64,000 nt of DNA from Rhizophagus clarus. Its lineage: Eukaryota > Glomeromycota > Glomeromycetes > Glomerales > Glomeraceae. The stretch covers positions 661,573 through 725,572 of the forward strand of contig BLAL01000086.1 of assembly GCA_015698045.1 (NCBI GenBank), given 5' to 3'. The notes below the pieces were generated by a model. That model was not told the DNA's origin and did no database searches. It was given only the letters and a program-made list of their open reading frames with translations. The translations under genes were made by a program, and so were the position numbers. Within the stretch, counting starts at the first letter, position 1; every line of letters begins with the position of its first letter. This document shows positions 54,907 through 64,000 of this stretch, one piece after another.

Positions 54907-55852
54907 TGCTTTAAATTCCTAATTAGCTAATTACACATGTGCATATTGCATATTTTACCAAATTCTGTAGACCAATAAAAATCACAGTTTTGCACTGAGA
55001 TTATCATTTAATCTCATTTGGATAAATTGTTTGTACTTGGCGTGAAGAACAGGTTATACTGTACTAATTAAACTGGCTGGTACTTACAAAAAAGAGATCT
55101 TTTTTTCTAATTATTATGCTTTTTTATTTCTATCTAAGGCTGTGTTTTATTGTGCCATTGATTTACTTATTATATGGCTATATTTATTTCACCATCAATC
55201 ATCGCTTTGTGTAAAGCTATAGTTTGTGGTTGTGCAAATTTCCCACTGGCGCTTTCCCGGGTGTTTAATAGAATAATTGGTCGGCAAGTCATGTATAATG
55301 TATATTGATATAAAAGAATTTATTTTTTAGTTGTCTTTCCGGCGCAGATTACTAATGTATATTAATTTAATTGATGGTGTGTGACTAAACAAATATTGAC
55401 GACAACTTTTCAAATAAAAAGGTATCCGTAATTAGACAACTAAACAGGAACATCTCAGTGCTAGGATAAGCCTTGTTTAGAATAAGCCCAGCAATTCCGT
55501 ACTGAGATTTTCGAATGATGTTTCCCATTTAGGATAGGCCCAATACTTCGCTAGTTGTATATAAATACCCCTAATTTTTCAAGAAAAATAACGATTTCCC
55601 TTAATAACTTATTTTCACGTTCCTATTTTTTTTTTAAAAAAAAAAAGAAATAAAAATTTTAGAAAAAATCTTATTCCCACGTCCTTTTTTTTTTAAATAA
55701 ATATGATTAAAAAAAAAAAATTTTCTCCTCCTACCCGAAAGAACTTCGTTTTATCAAAAAAAAAAAAAAGAATTTTCTCCTCCTACCTTTAAGTTTTATC
55801 AAAAAAAAAGTTCATACTCTTCCTTTTTAAAATAACGTGTCTTAATTTTAAT
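54907..55852. other. Intergenic, upstream of the zinc-knuckle gene
   Basis: Nothing coding. About 55620-55820 has repeated TTTTTT/AAAAAA hairpin-like blocks with TTTTCTCCTCCTACC duplicated at 55722 and 55772. Confidence 0.4.
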
Positions 55853-56702
55853 ATGCCCGATAACATTGATAACACTACTATTATCGACAATAATAATGAA
55901 GTTAGCGATGATTTTTATATAATTGATAACCCGAACGCGATTAAAGATATATTAAGTATATCTGTTAATCATTCTATAACAATAAAGAATAATTCTAGTA
56001 CAATTCAAATGTTAATTACAATACTCCAAGGTAAGTTAACACTATGTTTTTTTGGGTGCATTGATGCTGTATATGGCTCTATCAGGTTACTGATACTGTA
56101 TGTTTTGATACTGACTAACAATATAAGAACGACTTACTTCTGCTTCATCTACTATCTCTCCTCCTATTGTCTCTACTTCTCCTCTTAATGTCTCTGCTAT
56201 TGCCTCTCCTTCTCCTCCGGTCTCAACATACGGATCCTTGTCGGATTCAATTTCATCTTTAAGCTCTTCGCTACCCTTAGACTCTTCAGTAACCTCATCA
56301 TCAATAACTCCCTTAACAACTTTAATTTCGTCGATCTCACCAATTTCCTCGATCTCCCCAATTTCCTCGAACCCGCCAATTTCTTTGAACCCGGCTCCCG
56401 GTTCAAATTTAAATTTTATATGCACGTCGGAGGGGGTCGCTTTATCTAGCAGGACAAATTGGATTGCGCCTATCGGCTCATATAAAGATCCGTGTTACTT
56501 ATGTGAATATTACGGGCATGGTTTTAATACCTGCCCGAATATTCAGCAAAATTACCGGGGAAGATGCTGCAGGTGTTGGGTCAGTCCGCACGAGTCAAAA
56601 GATTGCCATTTACGAAAAGGTGAAAAGGTACCTATTCCATTTAAAAAGAATTTTTTAAAGCCGGCCGATTTAATCAAATTTTTTGGAAGAATTGAGGAAT
56701 AG
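55853..56702 (+). CDS. Zinc-knuckle protein, two exons, 250 residues
   Basis: Exons 55853-56030 and 56128-56702 join in frame (ITILQ/ERLTSASS) and are uninterrupted. Residues 1-60 are Asp/Asn/Ile-rich (MPDNIDNTTIIDNNNEV). Residues 60-170 are a Ser/Pro/Thr-rich linker (SSISPISSISPISSNPP). The C-terminus has CYLCEYYGHGFNTC and then CCRCWVSPHESKDCH. These are two CCHC-type clusters (C-x2-C-x4-H-x4-C and C-x2-C-x4-H-x4-C), as in retroviral-type Gag or RNA-binding zinc-knuckle proteins. It ends KKNFLKPADLIKFFGRIEE. No protease or reverse transcriptase lies next to it, so a Gag of an intact retroelement is unlikely. An accessory nucleic-acid-binding protein is my guess. Confidence 0.7.
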
Positions 56703-56885
56703 GTTTTTTTTTTAATTCATTTCTGGTCGCCTTGGTGGCGAATTTTTTATTCTATGTAGTTTGTTTGGTCCGCCTGGTGGCGGGTTTTTTTCCTGGTTCG
56801 TCTGGTGACGAGTTTTTTTTCTGGTTCGCCTTGTGGCGTAAAGGTTTCTGGTTCGCCTGGTGGCGTGTTCTTTTTTTGTTTTGAT
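56703..56885 (+). repeat. GGTTCGCCTGGTGGCG repeat just after the zinc-knuckle gene
   Basis: (T)n-CTGGTTCGCCTGGTGGCG occurs five times between about 56727 and 56870, with small changes and steps of about 30-47 bp. It begins within 25 bp of the stop codon, so it is probably in the 3' UTR. GCC and GGC in each unit can pair to form a small hairpin. Confidence 0.75.
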
Positions 56886-57202
56886 ATTTTTTTATAATAA
56901 TAATAAATAATAATGCATTTTATCAATCACACTGGCACTAAATAAAATTTATTAAGACATTTTTTGAATATTATCTTGAATGCCAAATTGATATGATGAT
57001 AATGTTAAATTCATATTGCAGAAAATATAAAAAAAAATTGTTCAATATGGAAGTCAGTAATTTGATGGCTGTTTAAAAATCTAAGGTTTCTGTTAAGATT
57101 GTTTGTTTCTTTACTATAAAAATGCTGATCAATAACTTTTAGTTCAGTAAAATTATTAATTTGTATAATAAATTCCTTTTATTCAGCAATAAATTTTGAA
57201 GT
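56886..57202. other. AT-rich spacer
   Basis: No gene is supported. Confidence 0.35.
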
Positions 57203-57549
57203 TCAAATAATTTTGACATTTAATTTTAATTTATAAATATCCAGATGTTCAAAGCACGCCTTAGCAAAATTTTTGCCAATTATCATACAACTGAAATTTA
57301 ACGCGTCTACTGGATTTTCTACAGATTCTACCCAATCACGATGTTGTCGTAAAAAATTTTTAATATAAAAAAATGCTTGCTCGATCTGTAAGCAATAAAT
57401 TTTTAAATAATGGAAGATTAAATTCTTACGGGATTATAATCGGGAGAATAAGATGGCAAAAACTCAAGTCGTATTCCTTTCTCCTCACAAATATTCCGCA
57501 AACGCTGACTTTTATGTATAAATACATTATCTAAGATTAAAACGCTATA
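57203..57549 (-). pseudogene. C-terminal fragment of a Tc1-like DD34E transposase
   Basis: On the minus strand, SIAVLILDNVFIHKSQRLRN has the second catalytic Asp and LEFLPSYSPDYNP the run-up to the catalytic Glu. A 44-bp intron (GTAAGAATTT...TTACAG, about 57390-57433) separates it from IEQAFFYIKNFLRQHRDWVE and a C-terminal helix ending in TGA at 57203-57205. Spacing from Asp to Glu is 34 residues. The upstream half, with the HTH and first Asp, is missing. It is related to but distinct from the copy at 1580. Confidence 0.75.
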
Positions 57550-57825
57550 CTAGTTATTTAACTAAATAAAATATTAAATAAAAATATTTATTATAGTCTA
57601 TGTGGTTTTATATTTCGCTTCGAAAAATGGTAAACAAGTTGGGAAGAAAAAGAGATGGTTAACGCGGCACAATAAAAATCAATAAAATCTACGTACAACG
57701 CGAAATCAGGTCACATGAATTATTAGCAGAGTGGTGGCGCTATGATATATTGTAATCTTTATTATCATAAAGGAATAAAAAACATATCAATGTTATCACG
57801 GTCTTTTATGTGATATGTACTGTAT
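57550..57825. other. Spacer, no gene
   Basis: Nothing recognised. An intron acceptor-like TTTAGTTAAATAACTAG on the minus strand precedes the transposase fragment. Confidence 0.35.
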
Positions 57826-59411
57826 TTATGAAAAAAGATGGAGTTTTAAAGAGCTAGCAATGTTTCTTCCGCTACGGGAAGGAATTTCTAGATCTTCTGT
57901 AATAACATCTAACTCCTTAACCTTTTCTTTGATATTTGCGCTTTCAGTTTCAACCCAGACTATTTTGAAGCATTTTCTGGAGAATTCTATTAATTTATCT
58001 AGTGAAGTTTCCGATAATTTTGTAAAATCGATGGCTGAAACGTATCGGCTTAAGATTCTCTTTAAAACCACCTCACGTGATATGAAATTGTTTACTTCCT
58101 CGTCGGTAGGATCTGAACTTTCCGTATATCCACTTTAATAGAAAAAAAATTTAAATCATTAAATCATTGTAATAAAACAACAACATAACGATATGAACGT
58201 ATCGATCACCTTTCTACAATTTGTCGAAATTCTTTTACTAATGTTGAAAGTACATTTTTCAATTGATATCGATAGTCGGAAAATGATTTACGATATCGTT
58301 CGTTAATTGACTTCGCCACGCTTTGATAAGCATCATGCCCAAAAATTTTTTGTGTTATTTTATCAAACGCATGATCGGGCGGATTTCTAGTTCGCAAAAA
58401 AAGGCATTTCATTTCTTCGTCAATAAGACGATAATTATCCTAAACAGTAATAATATCAATAATACATAATACATCAGTAATTCTGTGTAATAACGATTGT
58501 TCTTAATTGGTAAGAATGTAACAACCAAAATAAGAAATGGATTTTACGTTGTCAGATGGTGACGAAGTCGAGGTGGTTAGTGGCAAATTTGTTGATGGCT
58601 GCTTCGTCGAGGCATCAAGCATTTTGTTTGCCAGATGTAGTACACTTGGATGTAAGACCAACCAATTGCAAATTTGCAATTGATTGGTCATTGCGCCAAA
58701 TTGAACCGGAATTTCTTCTTCACTCTCTAGAAGTAATATTAAATGAGAATAAAATTATATTCATTAATTATGTTCAGATTTTATGTTTTTACCGCTTTCA
58801 TCATTTTCATTTTCTTCTTGTTCTTTATCTTTCTCTCTCCTATCCCTCTCTCTTCTCTCTTTCTCTCTTCTCTCTTTCTCTCTTCTCTCTTTCTCTCTTC
58901 TCTCTTTCTCTCTTCTTTCTTTCTCTCTTCTCTCTTTATCTCTCCTCTCCATCTCTTTCTTCTCATTTTCTCTTCTTTCTTTTTCAATATTTCTTTCTTC
59001 TTGCTCTGGAAGCATATCTTCATTATAACGAAGTAAATTTAGTTTTAAATAAATTCGCAGAAATATCATTTCAATTGAATAATAAAACAATTATTATAAC
59101 GTATTTACCCAAAATAATTCTTTCAATATCATCATCTTGTCTATTATTACCTTCTCCAATATCTACATCTTGTCCATGTAAATTATCTTGTTCATGTTCA
59201 CTTCCTTCCTCTCTCCTTTCATCTCTTTCCTTATTATAATCACGTGAAGAGTTGGCAACATATGTACGAATAGTTTTTGTAGTCTTTGCAGCTTTTGTTG
59301 CCTTGTCTTTTAGGTATCATTATAATAGTATTAGGCGCAATTACTATATAAATTTTAAATCAAAAATATAATATTATTACCTTTTTCTGTTACTCCTCTG
59401 CGTTTAGTCAT
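57826..59411 (-). CDS. Six-exon accessory protein, 389 residues (paralogue of 43875-45572)
   Basis: Exons 59411-59381, 59306-59109, 59017-58793, 58726-58548, 58439-58210 and 58132-57826 give one uninterrupted frame. The start MTKRRGVTEKDKATKAAKTT is basic. Then comes a charged low-complexity block of RREKE repeats (residues about 95-140). The C-terminus runs QFGAMTNQLQICNWLVLHPS, YRLIDEEMKCLFLRTRNPP, SFSDYRYQLK, NFISRDVVLKRILSRY and EIPSRSGRNIASSLKL. These blocks match the gene at 43875 closely, including intron positions, while the low-complexity exon 3 is unrelated. Two intact, diverged copies argue that the C-terminal domain is under selection. Function unknown. Confidence 0.7.
58815..58975 (-). 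repeat. Coding microsatellite, 15-bp unit (RREKE)
   Basis: CTCTTTCTCTCTTCT repeats through exon 3 of the minus-strand gene. The complementary serine/leucine-rich ORFs are artefacts. Confidence 0.85.
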
Positions 59412-59525
59412 GATAAACAAACAAGATGGTACTTATCGGTATTGTGCTAGTAGCAACGTAAAGAAATAGGTGATTCGTCACGTAAAGAAATAGGTGATTC
59501 CTGACGAAACGAATACAGCATCATC
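59412..59525. promoter_or_regulatory. Immediate upstream region of the minus-strand six-exon gene
   Basis: GTAAAGAAATAGGTGATTC is duplicated at about 59457-59475 and 59480-59498 just upstream of the ATG at 59411. The duplicated block is a candidate promoter element, by position only. Confidence 0.3.
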
Positions 59526-61760
59526 TTTATTTATTTATAGAGATTTCTCCTAATATTAAGAAAAAATTACATCGTGACCGCAGCACATAAAAGGAAATTG
59601 GGTTAGCATTTCTCGAAAAAAACGTTCATGGTTACATTAAATCTTGGATAGTTGATCGGAAGAATTTGTTAATGGTTACATCGATTCTTTATGACGAAAA
59701 TTTTGGGAAAATTTGACGTCTTAACGGTTACATGTAAAGAAATTATATATGAGTATCGTAACTGTAGGACATAAACGGAAATTTGGCCAACAAAATTTTC
59801 AAATTATTGGAATAATTGATCGGGAAAATCCTTAATGGGTATATTAGCTCTTTGTCCACAGAACATTAATGGTAATTTCGAGCAATATTAACGGTTACAA
59901 GTAAAGAAACTTTATATGAATATCGTGATCGCAGGACATAAACGGATTTTCAGGATAATTGATCAGGAGAAAAAATTTGTTAATGGTTACATAATTAGGG
60001 TTGAAGAATTATACTGTACGTACTATATTATGCTGTCCTAATACTTAAATAGAGTACATTTTTTTCATATGTTTAATATATTATATATTTATTTTAATAA
60101 TTAGGATTGTTCTTTTAATCTAATCTAAATAGAAAAATATTATATTAAATATTTAACAGTGCAATATTAATGCAATGTTTACAGTACATTGATGAAATTT
60201 TGGGCAATGGAAAAATTGCGGTTACATGTAAGGTGATCGCAGGACATAAATAGAAATTTAGATCAAAAAATTGGTCGGAAAAATTTTGTCAACAGTTCTG
60301 TTGATTCTTTATCTGCAAAAGATCTTTATTTGCAGCACATTGGTGGAATCTAGGGTAATGATCTGAAAAATTTGACATGAATATCGTGGTCGCAATAAAT
60401 AAATAGAAATTTAGATCAATAATTGATCGGAAAAAATTATTAATGGTTACATTGATTTTTTATCTGCAGCGCATTGATAGAATTCAGGGGTAATCTGAAA
60501 AATTTGACATGAATATCGTGATCGCAAGACATAAACGGATTTTCGGATAATTGATCAGGAGAAAAAATTTGTTAATGTTTACATAATCAGGGTTGAAGAA
60601 TTATACTGTACGTACTATATTACTATGCTGTCCTAATACTTAAATAGAGTACATTTTTTCATATGTTTAATATATTATATATTTATTTTAATAATTAGGA
60701 TTGATAATAAATTATTAACTATTCTTTTAATCTTAATAGAAAAAATATTATATTAAATATTTAACAGTACAATATTAGTGCAATGTATACAGTAAATTGA
60801 TGAAATTTTGGGAAATGGAAAAATTGCGGTTACATGTAAGGTGATCGCAGGACATGAACAGAAATTTAGATCAACAAATTGATCAGAAAAAAATTTTGTC
60901 AACAGTTCTGTTGATTCTTTATCTGCAAAAGATCTTTATCTGCAGCACATTTGTGGAATCTAGGGTAATGATCTGAAAAATTTGGCATGAATATCGTGGT
61001 CGCAATAAATAAATAGAAATTTAGATCAATAATTGACCGGAAAAAAATTGTTAATGATTACATTGATTTTTTATCTGCAGCGCATTGATAGAATTCAGGG
61101 GTAATCTGAAAAATTTGACGTGAATATCGTGATCGCAGGACATAAACGGATTTTCGGGATAATTGATCAGGAGAAAAATTTGTTAATGGTTACATAATCA
61201 GGGTTGAAGAATTATACTGTACGTACTATATTATGCTGTCCTAATACTTAAATAGAGTACATTTTTTCATAAGTTTAATATATTATATATTTATTTTAAT
61301 AATTAGGATTGATAATAAATTATTAACTATTCTTTTTAATCTTAATAGAAAAAATATTATATTAAATATTTAACAGTGCAATATTAGTGGCAATGTAAAG
61401 TAAATTGATGAAATTTTGGGAAATGGAAAAATTGCGGTTACATGTAAGGTGATCGCAGGACATGAACAGAAATTTAGATCAAAAAATTGATCGGAAAAAA
61501 ATTTTGTCAACAGTTCTGTTGATTCTTTATCTGCAAAAGATCTTTATCTGCAGCACATTGGTGGAATCTAGGGTAATGATCTGAAAAATTTGACATGAAT
61601 ATCGTGGTCGCGATAAATAAATGGAAATTTAGATCAATAATTGATCAGGAAAAAAAATTGTTAATGGTTACATTGATTTTTATCTGCAGCGCATTGACAG
61701 AATTTGTTACATTAGTTCTCTATCTCGGAATTATGTAATGAAGTTTTAAAAAAAACTTTT
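59526..61760. repeat. Higher-order tandem repeat, three copies of about 600 bp
   Basis: GGTTGAAGAATTATACTGTA marks copies at about 60000, 60592 and 61203. Each copy contains shorter units of about 120-130 bp (ATCGTGATCGCAGGACATAA, GATCAATAATTGATCGGAAA, TTAATGGTTACATTGATT), themselves repeated. Copies are nearly identical over long tracts, indicating recent amplification. There is no coding potential. Confidence 0.85.
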
Positions 61761-61972
61761 CAAGTTGTTGACCCAAATTTCCTTTTATATAGTGCAGTCA
61801 TGATATCACAGTCGTAATATTATAAAAAAATTTACTTTGTGCTTTTTTCCCAAAGAATTCAATTGATATTTTTTTTAAAGTTTGACTGTCCATATCTTAT
61901 CAGTTACATATAAAAATACCACATCTCAGATCAGAGTTTTTAGATTTCTAATAAAAAAAAGATAGAAAGAAA
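61761..61972. other. Spacer before the MSSPKP gene
   Basis: No repeat units and no frame. It is likely the promoter region of the gene at 61973, by position. Confidence 0.35.
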
Positions 61973-62236
61973 ATGTCCTCTCCCAAACCTAGTAGAGAAG
62001 AAACAGGTATAAAAAAAAAATACCTGGTATATTAATTCATTAAATAACGTATGATAATATTCAAATAGTTTCTTTCATATATAGATAATATGATATTGAT
62101 CTTGCTAGACGATCTAATAAAAGAACAAACCCGATCGAACGATCTTCTCCAGACCAACATTAAAAAGAAACGGAAACGTCCGTCTCGTAACAACCGAGCG
62201 AAGACCATGGGAGACTGGGCTCGGATGGTGAAAAAA
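61973..62236 (+). CDS. 5' part of an accessory gene (two exons visible)
   Basis: Exon 61973-62006 (MSSPKPSREET) joins exon 62085-62236 (DNMILILLDDLIKEQTRSND, then LLQTNIKKKRKRPSRNNRAK, TMGDWARMVKK) through a GT-AG intron. A donor follows (GTATGA at 62237), but no further exon was recognised before the inverted repeats begin at about 62500. The basic stretch KKKRKRPSRNNRAK could be a nuclear-localisation or DNA-contact region. The organisation recalls the start of the gene at 46007. The 3' end is probably lost. Confidence 0.5.
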
Positions 62237-62499
62237 GTATGATCATTTGATTCTTTAATATTTTGTGATAATTTGAAATATTTAACACTTTAAAATTATT
62301 TGTTAGAATTGATATTGCCATTATATGAAATTAATATCTCATTAATATTATATCCACCTTCTTTTCAATTTATTTCAATAAAAAAATAAATCTTATGTAA
62401 TTTTATAATTGTATATATCCGTAAAGCTCACAACTAGTGATTTTATCATAATAATTGATTGTAATAATTTAAATCATAAAAATCAAAATTTCATATAAA
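62237..62499. other. Spacer, no gene
   Basis: AT-rich; no exon continuing the preceding frame could be supported. Confidence 0.35.
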
Positions 62500-63400
62500 C
62501 TGGAACACGAATTGCTAACAATTTTTTTCTGATCATTTGTCTTGTCTAAATGTGCTGCGATCACGATATTCTTAAAATGTAATGTCAATTTTCAGAAAAG
62601 CTTTGTTAACCAATTTCCGTTATGTCCAGCAGCCTATATAAATTTCTTTACATGTAATCGTCAAAACATCAATCCTAAATTCAAGAGCTTTGTTAACCCA
62701 AATTTCTATAGTTACGATGTTGTTCATTATATAATTCATTAGTTAATGTAACTAACTATTAACGAATTTTTTTCCGATCAATTATCCCAAAATTCGATGA
62801 TCTAAATTTCCGCTTATGTCCTGCGGTCACAATATTCATATAAATTCCTTTACATATAACCGTTAAAGAAGTCAACTCTTCAGATCATTGCCTCAAAACT
62901 TCGTTAATGCATTGTAAGTAAAGAACCAATGTAGCCATTAAGAAAATTTCCGATCAATTCAAATTTCCGTTTATGTCCCGCGGTCACAATATTCATACAA
63001 AATTTCTTTGCATGTCGATTTTCCCAAAATTTAAGAAATTAGTAATCTAAATTTCCGTTTATGTTCTGCAGTCACGCACGATATTCATACAAAATTTCTT
63101 TGCATGTAACTGTTGTTAACACGTCAATTTTAGATCATTTTCCCCAAGATTTCCATTAATGTACTGTGATCCAAGAACTAATGTAACCATTGACAATTTT
63201 TTTTCTCGAAATTTCAATATAAATTTCCGTTTTATAAATTTCCGTTTATGTCCTGCGGTCACGATTTCATACAAATTTCTTTACATGTAACCAGATCATT
63301 GCCCAAAATTTCCGCGTTATATGAGAAATTTGTTAACCCAAAATTTCCGTTTATGTGCTGCGGTCGCGATACTATGATTTCCAATTAAAAATATTATAAA
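62500..63400. repeat. Inverted, diverged counterpart of the 59.5-61.8 kb repeats
   Basis: AAATTTCCGTTTATGTCCTGCGGTCACGATATTCAT and TTTCTTTACATGTAAC recur about every 110-140 bp. These are reverse complements of the basic units at 59.5-61.8 kb (GATCGCAGGACATAAACGGA, GTTACATGTAA). Together the two blocks bracket the short gene at 61973. Confidence 0.8.
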
Positions 63401-63490
63401 AGCAGTTAATGAATTAAATACACAAACGCGCATGGACATTTTTTAAATTTACTCATTTTATTATTCCTTATTATAATTATTATCATAGCC

Positions 63491-64000
63491 ATGTTACGAA
63501 ATAAACCTCGAAAAGCGAATATTGCTACATTACCTTTTCGTATCCGTAATAATTTAGAAGGTTGCCCAACAGATTTTTATTATCGGATAATTGATGACAA
63601 TGAAAAATGGTACAAAAGATTTTGAAGATGATAATATTAGCGGCGAAGAGTATAATGAATATGGCGACGGAGATGATGATTTAGAACAACGAAGCGATGA
63701 TGATCATATAGAACAGCGAAGCGATAATGGTGATGAATTTAGAACAACGAAGCGATGATGATCATATAGAACAGCGAAGCGATAATGGTGATGATTTAGA
63801 ACAACGAAGTGATGATGATCATATAGAACAGCGAAGCGATAATGGTGATGATTTAGAACAACGAAGCAATAATGATCATTTAGAACAACGAAGCGATAAT
63901 GATCATTTTAGAACAACGAAACGATAATGATGATGATTTAGAACAACGAAGCAATAATGAAGAAGGTGATTACCAACATGATTTCACATCATCAGAGAAT
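63491..64000 (+). pseudogene. 5' end of a second MLRN-type Plavaka-related gene, cut by the window edge
   Basis: The ATG at 63491 reads MLRNKPRKANIATLPFRIRN, clearly homologous to the start of the gene at 36934 (MLRNRARRDTVTLPFRIRNN). A TGA near 63623 ends the first frame. The acidic frame (FEDDNISGEEYNEYGDGDDD, then LEQRSDDDHIEQRSDNGD repeats) continues from about 63615 in another phase and is shifted again by single extra bases (for example GATGAATTTAG near 63733). The repeats have a roughly 57-bp unit. The frameshifts suggest decay. The catalytic part, if present, lies beyond 64000. Confidence 0.65.

Noticed and set aside
58556-59239. Plus-strand Ser/Leu/Phe-rich ORFs up to 227 codons
   Set aside because: They are the complement of the RREKE exon and its neighbours. 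The minus-strand six-exon model is intact and has a paralogue.
1-64000. tRNA, rRNA and other structural RNA genes
   Set aside because: I scanned by eye for B-box (GGTTCGANNCC) and conserved rRNA words and found none convincing. A covariance-model search would be decisive.

Overview
The window looks like nuclear DNA of an arbuscular mycorrhizal fungus (Glomeromycotina, close to Rhizophagus). The DNA is very AT-rich, introns are short (about 45-110 bp, GTAAG-like donors, T-rich acceptors), and I recognise from memory several protein families that are heavily expanded in Rhizophagus: a beta-propeller/TRP-type channel, Tnp2/Plavaka-like transposases, and a Cys/His plus RING repeat family. No rRNA, tRNA, CRISPR or bacterial-type operon was seen. 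The species call is inference; the gene and repeat structure is read from the sequence.

Layout. 280-17584 is a decayed Cys/His-RING family gene split by one 14.7 kb DNA transposon (element A, 1060-15783). A has 16-bp inverted ends (AGGACCCC...) and an exact 8-bp target duplication, and removing it restores the host reading frame at the junction. A carries a Tnp2/Plavaka-like transposase (10735-13950, decayed), a divergently oriented RS-rich accessory gene (7007-9056) and inverted subterminal repeats. A Tc1-like element (about 1076-5972) has landed inside A's left inverted repeat. 18.2-24.0 kb holds a collapsed and then an intact copy of a channel gene (20460-24005), the best conserved cellular-type gene here.

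25.4-41.2 kb is nested transposon DNA. It begins with a truncated pogo-like transposase whose 41-nt exon, with its splice sites, is tandemly repeated 16-17 times in each of two inverted arms (26.67-28.91 and 38.24-40.58 kb). The right arm is a hAT-like non-autonomous element (8-bp duplication) containing a second AGGACCCC-ended element (8-bp duplication). Between the arms lie a 50-bp tandem array, a DIRS-like reverse-transcriptase scrap and a decayed Plavaka-related gene (33489-36934).

42-64 kb is accessory DNA: two intact six-exon paralogues in opposite orientation (43875-45572 and 57826-59411), an intact three-exon gene (46007-47463), arrays of micro-exon-like repeats on both strands (47.7-49.9 kb), a decayed Gln/Pro-rich gene and its truncated copy, an intact zinc-knuckle gene (55853-56702), a transposase scrap, a higher-order repeat block (59.5-61.8 kb) with an inverted counterpart (62.5-63.4 kb), and the 5' end of a second MLRN-type Plavaka-related gene cut by the window edge.

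How it works together: apart from the channel gene, almost everything is mobile-element derived. The intact multi-exon genes at 43.9, 46.0, 55.9 and 57.8 kb have the same style as the RS-rich gene in element A (many small exons, low-complexity N-termini, positions next to subterminal-type repeats). They may be accessory genes of large DNA transposons, but only the element A gene is physically enclosed by recognisable ends.
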